Virus record (IMG/VR): IMGVR_UViG_3300031952_000123 | Coordinates: 1 to 25,965 of that record | From: a virus | Strand: one strand, 5' to 3' | Length of the DNA: 25,965 nt | Part shown: piece by piece, positions 19,373-25,965 of the stretch | Numbering within the stretch: position 1 is the stretch's first letter | Layout of the letters: each line of letters starts with the position of its first letter | The notes under the pieces: model-generated | The model's database searches: none | Seen by the model: the letters and a program-made list of their open reading frames with translations, nothing else | Told to the model about the DNA's origin: nothing | Made by a program: the position numbers and the translations under genes

Positions 19373-19401
19373 ATTGTACCCTCTGCGGAGGTTGGATGCA
19401 A
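19373..19401 (-). promoter_or_regulatory. sigma70-type promoter (TTGCAT-17-TACAAT) with CTCCGCAG in the spacer
   Basis: TTGCAT (19401-19396), 17-base spacer, TACAAT (19378-19373), minus strand. The spacer holds one exact CTCCGCAG (19390-19383). The upstream 18 bases AGTAGATTTCTCTTGCAT are identical to those at the promoter 19820-19848. Drives the HNH gene and probably the polymerase unit. Confidence 0.82.
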
Positions 19402-19417
19402 GAGAAATCTACTACGG

Positions 19418-19795
19418 TTAAAAGTTGGTAATATCTGGGAGACCCACGAACTCCGATCTATTCCTCAACCACATCCATAACTTGTGGTATCGTTCATGGT
19501 CATAGTCCTCAGGGTTACGAGGGCGGTTAGGTAGTCCTTCATCCAATAGACACATCGCCTGTACGGACGCCACGTCATTAAGATGAATAGGCCCATCCTC
19601 CAATGGACCGAAGCTTGAGCAATGACCAAGACCAAACAGATCATAACCACCTGATTTACACTTGGTGATTGCTACTCCGCTCCCCTCATAACCACTTGCC
19701 TCGTACCAGTACACGAACCACTCGTACTCTTCCTCAAGGATATTCTTCCAGTCCCAATCGGAGAACTCGTCTGGCCCAATTTTGTATTTTTCCAT
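19418..19795 (-). CDS. hypothetical acidic protein, 125 aa
   Basis: Starts MEKYKIGPDEFSDWDWKNILEEEYEW at ATG 19795, with AAGGAAG upstream. Rich in Trp, Tyr and acidic residues, with GYDLFGLGHCSSFGPLEDGPIHLNDVASVQAMCLLDEG in the middle and NPEDYDHERYHKLWMWLRNR towards the end. Not recognised. It sits alone between two promoters with identical upstream sequence, so it forms a short unit of its own or with the HNH gene. Confidence 0.7.
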   Translation of the reverse strand: MEKYKIGPDEFSDWDWKNILEEEYEWFVYWYEASGYEGSGVAITKCKSGGYDLFGLGHCSSFGPLEDGPIHLNDVASVQAMCLLDEGLPNRPRNPEDYDHERYHKLWMWLRNRSEFVGLPDITNF

Positions 19796-19819
19796 TTTTC
19801 TTCCTTTCTGTATGCACAC

Positions 19820-19848
19820 ATTGTACTACCTACGGGGTATCAATGCAA
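19820..19848 (-). promoter_or_regulatory. sigma70-type promoter (TTGCAT-17-TACAAT)
   Basis: TTGCAT (19848-19843), 17-base spacer, TACAAT (19825-19820), minus strand. It overlaps the stop region of the large virion protein gene. Shares AGTAGATTTCTCTTGCAT with the promoter at 19373-19401. Confidence 0.82.
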
Positions 19849-19855
19849 GAGAAAT

Positions 19856-22800
19856 CTACTGGAGGGAGGCGTAATATCTCTGCACGGAGTCGGGTCCGCC
19901 CTGTTCGATATCCTCCGTCATCCGTCCCAGCCCCGCCTCTCCGATAACCTGTGAGAATATCGGACGGTAGGCGGTGGGGATTCCCCTCTCGATGCGGGAC
20001 AGTCGGCTGATCTGCTTGCGGTTCTCAATAGCTTTCAGGTCAGACTTCTTGATCTGCAACTCCCCAAGCTCCGGGTACACCTTCTGGAACTCGGCCTTGA
20101 TCTTGTCGGCCTTCTGGGTCTCGTTGTCCGTGATCGCTTGGGTGAAATCCCGTCGGTATCCCCGAATACGATCTCTCTGGGACACCAGCCACTTAGCCGC
20201 GCCAGCCTCCGCAGAGACGGAGGTGGGGCGCAGACCCATAGACCGTAGGGTAAGCTCCATCGGGGAGAGTGTCCCGATCAATGACTTGTTATGGTCATAT
20301 AGGGGCACCCGGCCCTCCGGAGTCGGGTTCGTGTAGTCCGCGTACCGGGGGGAGAGCGTCCGGTAGGCCCGGCTCAGTGCGATCCCACCCGGAACCGCCA
20401 TAGCCGCAGCCCCCGCCAGTTGGGACGTATCCCCCTTCAACAGTCCCATCGCTGTCGTTCCCGCCACCTGTGCAATCGGAGGTACAAATGGGAACGGGTA
20501 GAACGGGGACTTCTCATACTCCGGGATAGGCAATGCCCCCGTCATCAACCCCTTGGATATGTCGACCCCCAGAAGGTCCCGCGCCGTCAGGTATGCCGCC
20601 GCTGATCCAGCCGTAGCCCGTCCGATGAATCCAAAATCGAGCTTGCTGGGGTCCATCCCCATACGTAGCGAGCCATGCAACGCCCCCATCATGCGAAGGG
20701 GGAAGTGCATGAACTGCCTCGCCGCTGGGGACCAATTCATAATGGCCTTGGGTACCCCCAGTGGTCCCCCCGTAAAATTGGATACCATGTTGAGGGTCTG
20801 CCCCACCTCACCCGCTTCCTTGAGGATAGCTGCCCGGCCCTCTGCGGAGGCTTCGGCCAGCTTGGTAGCGTTATGGAATAGGTGGGTATTCTTCCCGGAG
20901 TAGTAGGCCAGCAGTTTATTGTGAGTCTCGGAAGTGGAGAAGGGGAGCATCATCGCATCCTTGACCTTCCCCCACACGGTCTTTGCCCCCACACTCAACG
21001 CGCCCGATTGCTCCGTCTCTATAGCCAATTGGGTGCTGATCGCCTTAGATGCTGTCCCAAGGTCTTCTACGAAGTCGGGGAACGCCGCCTTGAACGCCTC
21101 GTCTCGCCCCACCCCCTTAGACAAGTCTCCAACATATCGGCTCATTCGAGATAGCATCCCCTCTTGACCGGCGAATCCCTTGAGGCCATACCATATACCA
21201 CGCACGCCCACAGAGTTGACGGTTGTGAGGAGGGGTTGTAGTGAATTAGCTGCGGCCGACGATACGTTACCCCCCAAAGTGGATAGGTAGAAGTTACTCG
21301 CTGCGGCACTACTCATGGAATCGAGGGAAGAGAAGAATTTGGAGTCCTTGTAGTAGTTCATCAACCATTTCTTGTTCTCCGGCCCAATCACCGAGTCGAT
21401 CATGGGGTGGCTTCCCAGCCAGTTGTATATCTTCTCCTTGTGTATAGTGGCATTTAAGGATCGTGCCAGTTGCTTGTCAGTCATCACTCCCCGGACGTGA
21501 GGAATAAGCCCGTCTTCCACATAGGATTTGGCCCACGGGTCCTTATCGAACTCCCCTTTACGCTTGACAATAGCCTCAATCTCTTTACCATACCCGGTCC
21601 CATGCCACGCATGGGTATCTGCCACGGTGCTTACGTACCGGCCCAGTGCCTCATGGGGATCGAGGGAATACTGTCCCGGCTCTGCCAGCACCCTACCGAT
21701 GCTTTGGAACTCCTTCTTGATTGCCTCCTGCCCCCCGAACCGTGCCTGTTGGAGAGATAGGGCCATTGCGTCCAAGGTAGACCTAGCCTTTTCTGGTTTA
21801 CCCAACCGAGCCACAAAATTCATATTACTCTTCTCGGAATACTCGGTCATCCTCTGGGCGAACATGGCCCGGTGTGCCCCCTCGTCCGTCCCGATCACCT
21901 TGACCTCGTTCCACACCCTCTCCACTGTACTCGCCGCTTCTCCCGACCACCTATTCAAGACCGCACGAGCCGCCTTATTGTATCCGAGCGGAATCATCCC
22001 GGCCTTTTCCATCTCCAACAGGTTATCCAAGTTGCCCATTGAGTAATCAGGGCGTTCCACATAGGCCCCACTCACCTTTGTATAATCCTCATCATGCACG
22101 TAGTTACGACTCTGTACACCGCTCACTCCTCGGTGGTAGTCATTCTCGTACCTGTTGAATTTTACCGAACGGGGGAAATGGCTATCTATCCTCCCCCCAG
22201 AAACCAACCCCTTCTTCTCAACCGCATCGTGGATACGCTTCTCCGCCTCTGGATTGCTGGTGGCCCACTTCCATACGTCATCTTGCAAGTCCCGCATCTT
22301 ATCGGCTGCTCCTACAACCTCTTTCCGCATCTTGCCTTGAAGTCCCGCTGCAACGGGAACATTCTTTCCCCCCATAAGTGCTATGATTTCCGGCTCATTC
22401 CCAAGCAGCTTCACCATACTGTGGTCTGCGTTTTGTAACCCATCCATCCGTGCCGCCACCGCAAGACGCTCGACCTTGCTCATGGGTCCGGCATCGAGGA
22501 ATATCTTGTTGGCCCTCTCCCAATACTTCAGTTTGAACGCAGCCGTGGCCTCATACACAGAGTTCAACTTCTCGAACAGTCCGGGGTGTGTGCGCAGGTT
22601 CATCATCGCCCCGTGCATCCCGGCGAACAACGAGTCCATCGCAGCGGCCTTGGGCAATAAACCCCTCCGCAGGGCGAGAAGAGGTTCGGTCGTGCCCAGG
22701 GGAAATTTCCAAAGGCCCACGACCAGCCCGGCGATCACGAGGGGGTTGGTGGCTATGTCGGTGATGGTCTTGAGGATTGGGTTTGGGTGCTTGCCGGGCA

Positions 22801-22996
22801 GGAGCGTATCCCGCACCGTCTTGATCTGGGTGGGGGTGAGTGTAGAGGGGGACAGCATCGCTCTGGTAATACCATCAACGTCGCCACGGAGGAGGTTGGC
22901 AAATGCGAGTTGGGGCCTGTCATACCCGGTGATTGGGAAGTCTGCGGAGGCTACCCCATAGGGAGCGTCGTCATCGAGTTCATATTTTTTGCCCAT
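19856..22996 (-). CDS. large internal virion / polyvalent-type protein, 1046 aa
   Basis: Mostly helical Ala/Gly/Lys-rich protein with several hydrophobic or small-residue stretches: about residues 83-97 (NPLVIAGLVVGLW) and, in the last quarter, GRATAGSAAAYLTA, PPIAQVAGTTAMGLL and LAGAAAMAVPGGIAL. The pattern resembles the very large internal or ejected proteins of podovirus-like phages (LPD38-type polyvalent domain), which enter the cell with the DNA and cross the envelope. It is last in a block of virion-like genes. AGGAG precedes ATG 22996 with little space. Assignment is by general resemblance, not by a sharp motif. Confidence 0.6.
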   Translation of the reverse strand: MGKKYELDDDAPYGVASADFPITGYDRPQLAFANLLRGDVDGITRAMLSPSTLTPTQIKTVRDTLLPGKHPNPILKTITDIATNPLVIAGLVVGLWKFPLGTTEPLLALRRGLLPKAAAMDSLFAGMHGAMMNLRTHPGLFEKLNSVYEATAAFKLKYWERANKIFLDAGPMSKVERLAVAARMDGLQNADHSMVKLLGNEPEIIALMGGKNVPVAAGLQGKMRKEVVGAADKMRDLQDDVWKWATSNPEAEKRIHDAVEKKGLVSGGRIDSHFPRSVKFNRYENDYHRGVSGVQSRNYVHDEDYTKVSGAYVERPDYSMGNLDNLLEMEKAGMIPLGYNKAARAVLNRWSGEAASTVERVWNEVKVIGTDEGAHRAMFAQRMTEYSEKSNMNFVARLGKPEKARSTLDAMALSLQQARFGGQEAIKKEFQSIGRVLAEPGQYSLDPHEALGRYVSTVADTHAWHGTGYGKEIEAIVKRKGEFDKDPWAKSYVEDGLIPHVRGVMTDKQLARSLNATIHKEKIYNWLGSHPMIDSVIGPENKKWLMNYYKDSKFFSSLDSMSSAAASNFYLSTLGGNVSSAAANSLQPLLTTVNSVGVRGIWYGLKGFAGQEGMLSRMSRYVGDLSKGVGRDEAFKAAFPDFVEDLGTASKAISTQLAIETEQSGALSVGAKTVWGKVKDAMMLPFSTSETHNKLLAYYSGKNTHLFHNATKLAEASAEGRAAILKEAGEVGQTLNMVSNFTGGPLGVPKAIMNWSPAARQFMHFPLRMMGALHGSLRMGMDPSKLDFGFIGRATAGSAAAYLTARDLLGVDISKGLMTGALPIPEYEKSPFYPFPFVPPIAQVAGTTAMGLLKGDTSQLAGAAAMAVPGGIALSRAYRTLSPRYADYTNPTPEGRVPLYDHNKSLIGTLSPMELTLRSMGLRPTSVSAEAGAAKWLVSQRDRIRGYRRDFTQAITDNETQKADKIKAEFQKVYPELGELQIKKSDLKAIENRKQISRLSRIERGIPTAYRPIFSQVIGEAGLGRMTEDIEQGGPDSVQRYYASLQ

Positions 22997-22999
22997 CTC

Positions 23000-23431
23000 C
23001 TAACGCCCGCCGATAAGTCTTTCGCCCCTTGCAAGAGAAGGACCAATAACGCCTCCCGACAGGTGGGACATCAGGCTTTGCCGAGCTTCGGACTCTTCGA
23101 GTTGAGCTTGGGGTAACGCCGCCTGGTAGTACAAGCTCTCTGGGGTCACGGACCTACCCTGTGACTGTAAGGCTTCCCGTTGCAGGTCGGCCTCTCCCAT
23201 CTCCGTAGGAAGATTGAGCATCTTTTGAATGGCAGCAAATAGCAGGAGGCCCGGAGCATAGGGTCCGACCTTCTTGGCCACTCTCGTACCCAATCCTTCC
23301 GCAGGTAAAGTCTGGATTCCCCCTGTAACCTTCGATATCCTGGGGTTGAGTCTCATTTTTTCTTTCACGGACCCGCTTACCCTGTCACGCAAGGCTCTTC
23401 TCATAAACTCCCGTGCGGATTTTGTTGCCAT
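23000..23431 (-). CDS. hypothetical virion-associated protein, 143 aa
   Basis: Basic N-terminal half (SAREFMRRALRDRVSGSVKEKMRLNPRISKV), a short hydrophobic segment (APGLLLFAAIQKM) near residues 58-70 and a Gln/Glu-rich helix (GEADLQREALQSQG...LPQAQLEESEARQSL). TAATG overlap with the preceding gene; directly upstream of the large virion protein. Likely a small structural or ejected protein, by position only. Confidence 0.65.
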   Translation of the reverse strand: MATKSAREFMRRALRDRVSGSVKEKMRLNPRISKVTGGIQTLPAEGLGTRVAKKVGPYAPGLLLFAAIQKMLNLPTEMGEADLQREALQSQGRSVTPESLYYQAALPQAQLEESEARQSLMSHLSGGVIGPSLARGERLIGGR

Positions 23432-23970
23432 TACAGATTACTCCTCAAGATTCCCGTGATCCCCCCGCCAGCAGCCGGTTGGCTCCCCGCCATCCCAGGT
23501 GTTCCCGCCATCCCCTGCGCGGCCTGGAGTAGCATGGCCACTTGATTCTGCTGTCCAGATAGGAACATCTCCATCATCCTATCCTCCTGTGCTCGACGGA
23601 GATCCTCTTTCCGTATCTCTCTCGTCTCCTTTAAGGACTTCTCCGTGCCCGCTCTGGATTCTTGCACCAGCAACTTGGTAGCCTCCGCAGACATCCCGGC
23701 GAGTTTCTCCTGCAATGCAAGTTCCGCGCGGGAGATATTCCGTTGTCCTGCTGCTCCGAACTGCCCAAGAATCTCATTCCCAAAGTAGGCCCCACCGGCC
23801 AAAGCAGCAAGACCACCAGGAGTCGATGCAGCTTCTTCCGCCTTCCCCCATCCTGCCTTGGCCAGTCCGGGCGTGGCCTTACCCGCGGCCTTAGCCCCTC
23901 TACCCAACATCTTTAATCCACCGGGGACCATCGCAAGAAGAGACAACAGCTTGAGCAATGCAGCAGGCAT
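23431..23970 (-). CDS. hypothetical virion-associated protein with hydrophobic N-terminus, 179 aa
   Basis: Starts MPAALLKLLSLLAMVPGGLKML, a hydrophobic N-terminal helix. Gly/Ala-rich segments (GGLAALAGGAYFGNEILGQFG) and a long charged helix (SLKETREIRKEDLRRAQEDRMMEMF) follow, ending in a Gly/Pro/Ala-rich tail. Together with its neighbours it resembles podovirus internal core proteins able to contact membranes. Function is inferred from context only. Confidence 0.65.
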   Translation of the reverse strand: MPAALLKLLSLLAMVPGGLKMLGRGAKAAGKATPGLAKAGWGKAEEAASTPGGLAALAGGAYFGNEILGQFGAAGQRNISRAELALQEKLAGMSAEATKLLVQESRAGTEKSLKETREIRKEDLRRAQEDRMMEMFLSGQQNQVAMLLQAAQGMAGTPGMAGSQPAAGGGITGILRSNL

Positions 23971-23972
23971 AG

Positions 23973-25340
23973 TTACAGTCCTTCAATACCACGAGTATCC
24001 AATTGATCCAACGTCAGTTTCCTCGCGGGAACCACAGGTGTTATTGACCCTGCGGAGGGAAACACGGATAGCTTCATCTTGTTGAGAAAATCATACGCTT
24101 CAACATCCTCTGGAGTAGCATTGGGGGGGTAGGCATACGGGTCACTATATTCCATCTTCTTCCTTAGTCCTTCTTTGACAGAAGCCGTTGCTTTTCTCAT
24201 ATCACCCATAAGGACTTTACGCAACGCTATTTCCGAACTTACGGTAGACCCGCTGATTGACCCTGTAGCTTCACGTATAACATGGGCCACCGTCTTACCA
24301 GTTTGGTCCCCTGCAATCTTCGTCCCTGTTTCACCACCCAATCCCATCAACGTTGACCTCCGCAGACCCAACCTTACCTTCTCTCTCCCCCACGCTTTCT
24401 TGTCGCTCTCCGTTGAGGATTCCTTGATCTTCTCATCTACCGCCAACATCCCACCATCCAGACCAGCGATAGCCTTCCGAACATCCATATAGTCAATCTC
24501 TCCCCGTGCAATCCCGTCCTTGATCTTATGGGCATCGGAACTACTCAATGCGGTGATATCCACCTTGGACCCATTAGCAGTCACTCTCTCCTGAACCGCC
24601 CCAAGAATAGAACGCGTACCCCCGACAGTGATCGTCTCAGGCACATAACGAGTGGCAGGTCCGGCTTGGGTTCGTTCCGTTACAGCGTTTCGTACCTCCA
24701 TAGGGATAGTTAGATCAAATCCCTTATTCTGCAGAATAGAATTTTTGGATAATTCTATTTGACCATCATGCACTATTTTGTCCTGTTCGGCCTTCTCCGC
24801 ACTGGACGTCAATCCATCATCATACGTCGCCATAGCAGATTCTTGCATTTGGGAAAGATCGACGGCACTGAGCATTACTTTGGCGGATTCTCTGGCCGAA
24901 GCCAATGCAGCCGCCCCCCTTGCTCCCTCCAAAGCCATCAGCCGCCTATACGCCTTCTCCGCCCTCGCATCGTCGTGGCCTTGGTCGGCCAATTCCGCCT
25001 CGCGTAGAAGCTCGCTCTGCTTGGCCAAGAACCCCTGATTCTGGGTCTGGAGCATCTCCGTATGTTTCCGATCCTCCCCCTTGGACGCAATCTCCGCAGC
25101 CATTTCCTTATCCCGCATCGCCAAATCCGCCGCCTGCTTCTGTATCGCCTGCTGACCGGCCATCGCCTGTTGCTTCTCTGCGGAGGCGGTCTGCATCCCG
25201 GCCCGTTGCGTCTCACCCTGTTGCTGCATGGCCGTAATCAACCGATTGCTCGATTGCTGCTGGCCCTGTTGCAAGGATTGCGACACATAAGGATCAAGTT
25301 GTCCCCCCGTCACGTTTGGGGCATCCGGTGCTCTTGCCAT
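23973..25340 (-). CDS. Gln/Ala-rich coiled-coil virion protein, 455 aa
   Basis: The first 190 residues are Gln/Ala/Lys-rich helix (GQQQSSNRLITAMQQQGETQRAG, then AMRDKEMAAEIASKGEDRKHTEM), a predicted coiled coil. The centre holds a more mixed domain (FDLTIPMEVRNAVTERTQAGPATRYVPETI). The C-terminus has YSDPYAYPPNATPEDVEAYDFL. ATG 25340 has AGGAACATAG upstream. The composition fits internal virion proteins of short-tailed phages. Overlaps nothing but lies 2-3 bases from both neighbours. Confidence 0.65.
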   Translation of the reverse strand: MARAPDAPNVTGGQLDPYVSQSLQQGQQQSSNRLITAMQQQGETQRAGMQTASAEKQQAMAGQQAIQKQAADLAMRDKEMAAEIASKGEDRKHTEMLQTQNQGFLAKQSELLREAELADQGHDDARAEKAYRRLMALEGARGAAALASARESAKVMLSAVDLSQMQESAMATYDDGLTSSAEKAEQDKIVHDGQIELSKNSILQNKGFDLTIPMEVRNAVTERTQAGPATRYVPETITVGGTRSILGAVQERVTANGSKVDITALSSSDAHKIKDGIARGEIDYMDVRKAIAGLDGGMLAVDEKIKESSTESDKKAWGREKVRLGLRRSTLMGLGGETGTKIAGDQTGKTVAHVIREATGSISGSTVSSEIALRKVLMGDMRKATASVKEGLRKKMEYSDPYAYPPNATPEDVEAYDFLNKMKLSVFPSAGSITPVVPARKLTLDQLDTRGIEGL

Positions 25341-25341
25341 A

Positions 25342-25965
25342 CTATGTTCCTATAGATTGTCTTGGACCCCACTCCCCCGTAGTCAGGTTAGTTGTTCTAT
25401 GGTAGGGGACGAAATTTGCTTTCGTATACGCTTGATTTTCTTCCTCCGCAGTGCGTTCGATCTGGGCAATGGCCACGAGCGTGGGGGTGATATCCATAGT
25501 GAACGTCGGACTCTGGACAATCCAGTTGGCGAGGTTCTCCATCCCGCTCATCTTCATCTGCTCCAGGGTAGCCTCCAACTGCGCCCCCTGCAACGCATAC
25601 TGCTGACGGTTGGACTCTTGATACTTGAGCATCTCGACGTGTTGCTGCTCCTGGTAGCCAACGTACATGTTCGATTTGGTGTAGGCGTCGGAGGTTATAG
25701 CGAGATAGTTCTCCTGCTGCTGTGCCCGAATCTTGGAGAAATTCGATTGGATGTTGCTTTGCACCGTGGCCAGTGTCGTCTTCTTGCTGGCTTGGAACTG
25801 CTGGTACTCCTTGCTGTCCGTCCCATAGTTCTGAGAGATGTTCCTTTCCTCGTCCTTCATCGACCCCATCACCGCCTGAACCCCCGCCTGCATCTCGTGG
25901 GCCTTGGCGAAATCGTTGTCCTGGGCGATACTGGTATTGATCGCATCGAACTTCTTCAATACCAG
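25342..25965 (-). CDS. virion-associated helical protein, 5' end cut off by window edge
   Basis: The frame is open to the right edge, so the N-terminus is missing; the first visible possible start (TTG 25959) has no support. About 207 residues are seen: helical and Gln-rich (IRAQQQENYLAITSDAYTKSN, then YQEQQHVEMLKYQESNRQQYALQGAQLEATLEQMKMSG), ending RTTNLTTGEWGPRQSIGT. Similar in character to the 455-residue neighbour. Probably an internal virion protein. Confidence 0.65.
   Translation of the reverse strand: MVLKKFDAINTSIAQDNDFAKAHEMQAGVQAVMGSMKDEERNISQNYGTDSKEYQQFQASKKTTLATVQSNIQSNFSKIRAQQQENYLAITSDAYTKSNMYVGYQEQQHVEMLKYQESNRQQYALQGAQLEATLEQMKMSGMENLANWIVQSPTFTMDITPTLVAIAQIERTAEEENQAYTKANFVPYHRTTNLTTGEWGPRQSIGT

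Larger units (their letters stand above)
47..25451. repeat. window-wide iterated octamer CTCCGCAG / CTGCGGAG (38 exact copies)
   Basis: As CTCCGCAG (plus strand) it starts at 47, 2869, 3129, 7730, 9214, 9643, 9893, 10106, 12131, 12475, 14363, 15789, 16377, 17632, 20207, 22665, 23683, 24358, 25092 and 25444. As CTGCGGAG it starts at 3857, 4616, 7199, 7812, 8260, 9385, 10253, 12522, 13415, 14853, 16432, 17450, 18192, 19383, 20842, 22942, 24050 and 25178. Thirty-four of 38 extend to CCTCCGCAG and most are followed by A or G. Copies fall in all coding frames, intergenic DNA and two promoter spacers. Confidence 0.9.

Noticed and set aside
47-25451. Octamer as ordinary Shine-Dalgarno sequence
   Set aside because: Only two of 38 copies are positioned before a start codon, and half point the wrong way relative to the leftward genes.

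Overview
The window looks like part of a tailed bacteriophage (or closely related prophage) genome. Genes are tightly packed, mostly with ATGA, TAATG or GTGA overlaps. They combine a virion-protein block, a PolA-type replication gene, phage recombination genes, two DNA methyltransferases, an HNH homing endonuclease and many small unknown proteins. Good sigma70-type promoters (TTGACT/TTGCAT, 17-bp spacer, TATAAT/TACAAT) and strong Shine-Dalgarno sites point to a bacterial host. At six of nine promoters a start codon lies exactly 6 bases after the -10 hexamer, which predicts leaderless transcripts. That would suit hosts with frequent leaderless initiation, such as Deinococcus-Thermus or Actinobacteria. 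The host assignment is inference only.

Layout. (1) 1-1339, leftward: a DNA methyltransferase cut by the window edge and three small genes. (2) 1340-1552: divergent promoters, the rightward one followed by a hairpin leader. (3) 1553-3364, rightward, the only rightward genes: a Cys/His protein, a detached primase-helicase N-terminal domain, a Cys-rich protein and a RepA-like AAA ATPase. (4) 3365-4032: no gene, with two families of iteron-like repeats (candidate replication origin). (5) 4033-8555, leftward: small early-type genes in several promoter/terminator units, an Ala-rich repeat protein, a duplicated regulatory segment, and a tRNA-like gene. (6) 8562-10426: metallophosphoesterase, deoxyribosyltransferase-like protein, dATP/dGTP diphosphohydrolase-like protein and an unknown protein, followed upstream by four tandem structured RNAs (10429-10732), two with tRNA T-arms. 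(7) 10756-14787: DUF669/SSB-like protein, Sak4-like ATPase, lipoprotein/membrane protein, SEC-C miniprotein, Cas4/RecB-like nuclease and small genes, preceded by a leader with terminator. (8) 14979-19795: ERCC4 nuclease, MT-A70 methylase, a UDG4-exonuclease-PolA fusion, HNH endonuclease. (9) 19856-25965: virion proteins, including a 1046-residue internal-protein candidate.

How it may work together: the RepA-like ATPase plus iterons and the PolA fusion would replicate the genome. Sak4-like ATPase, SSB-like protein, Cas4-like and ERCC4 nucleases would handle recombination. The dNTP enzymes and methylases would adjust nucleotide pools and mark or protect the DNA.

The most unusual signal is an 8-mer, CTCCGCAG/CTGCGGAG. 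I hand-counted 38 exact copies on both strands, in genes, intergenic regions and promoter spacers, where fewer than one is expected by chance. The second is the array of compact, non-canonical tRNA-like RNAs. The third is the recurring promoter-leaderless mini-ORF arrangement at operon starts.
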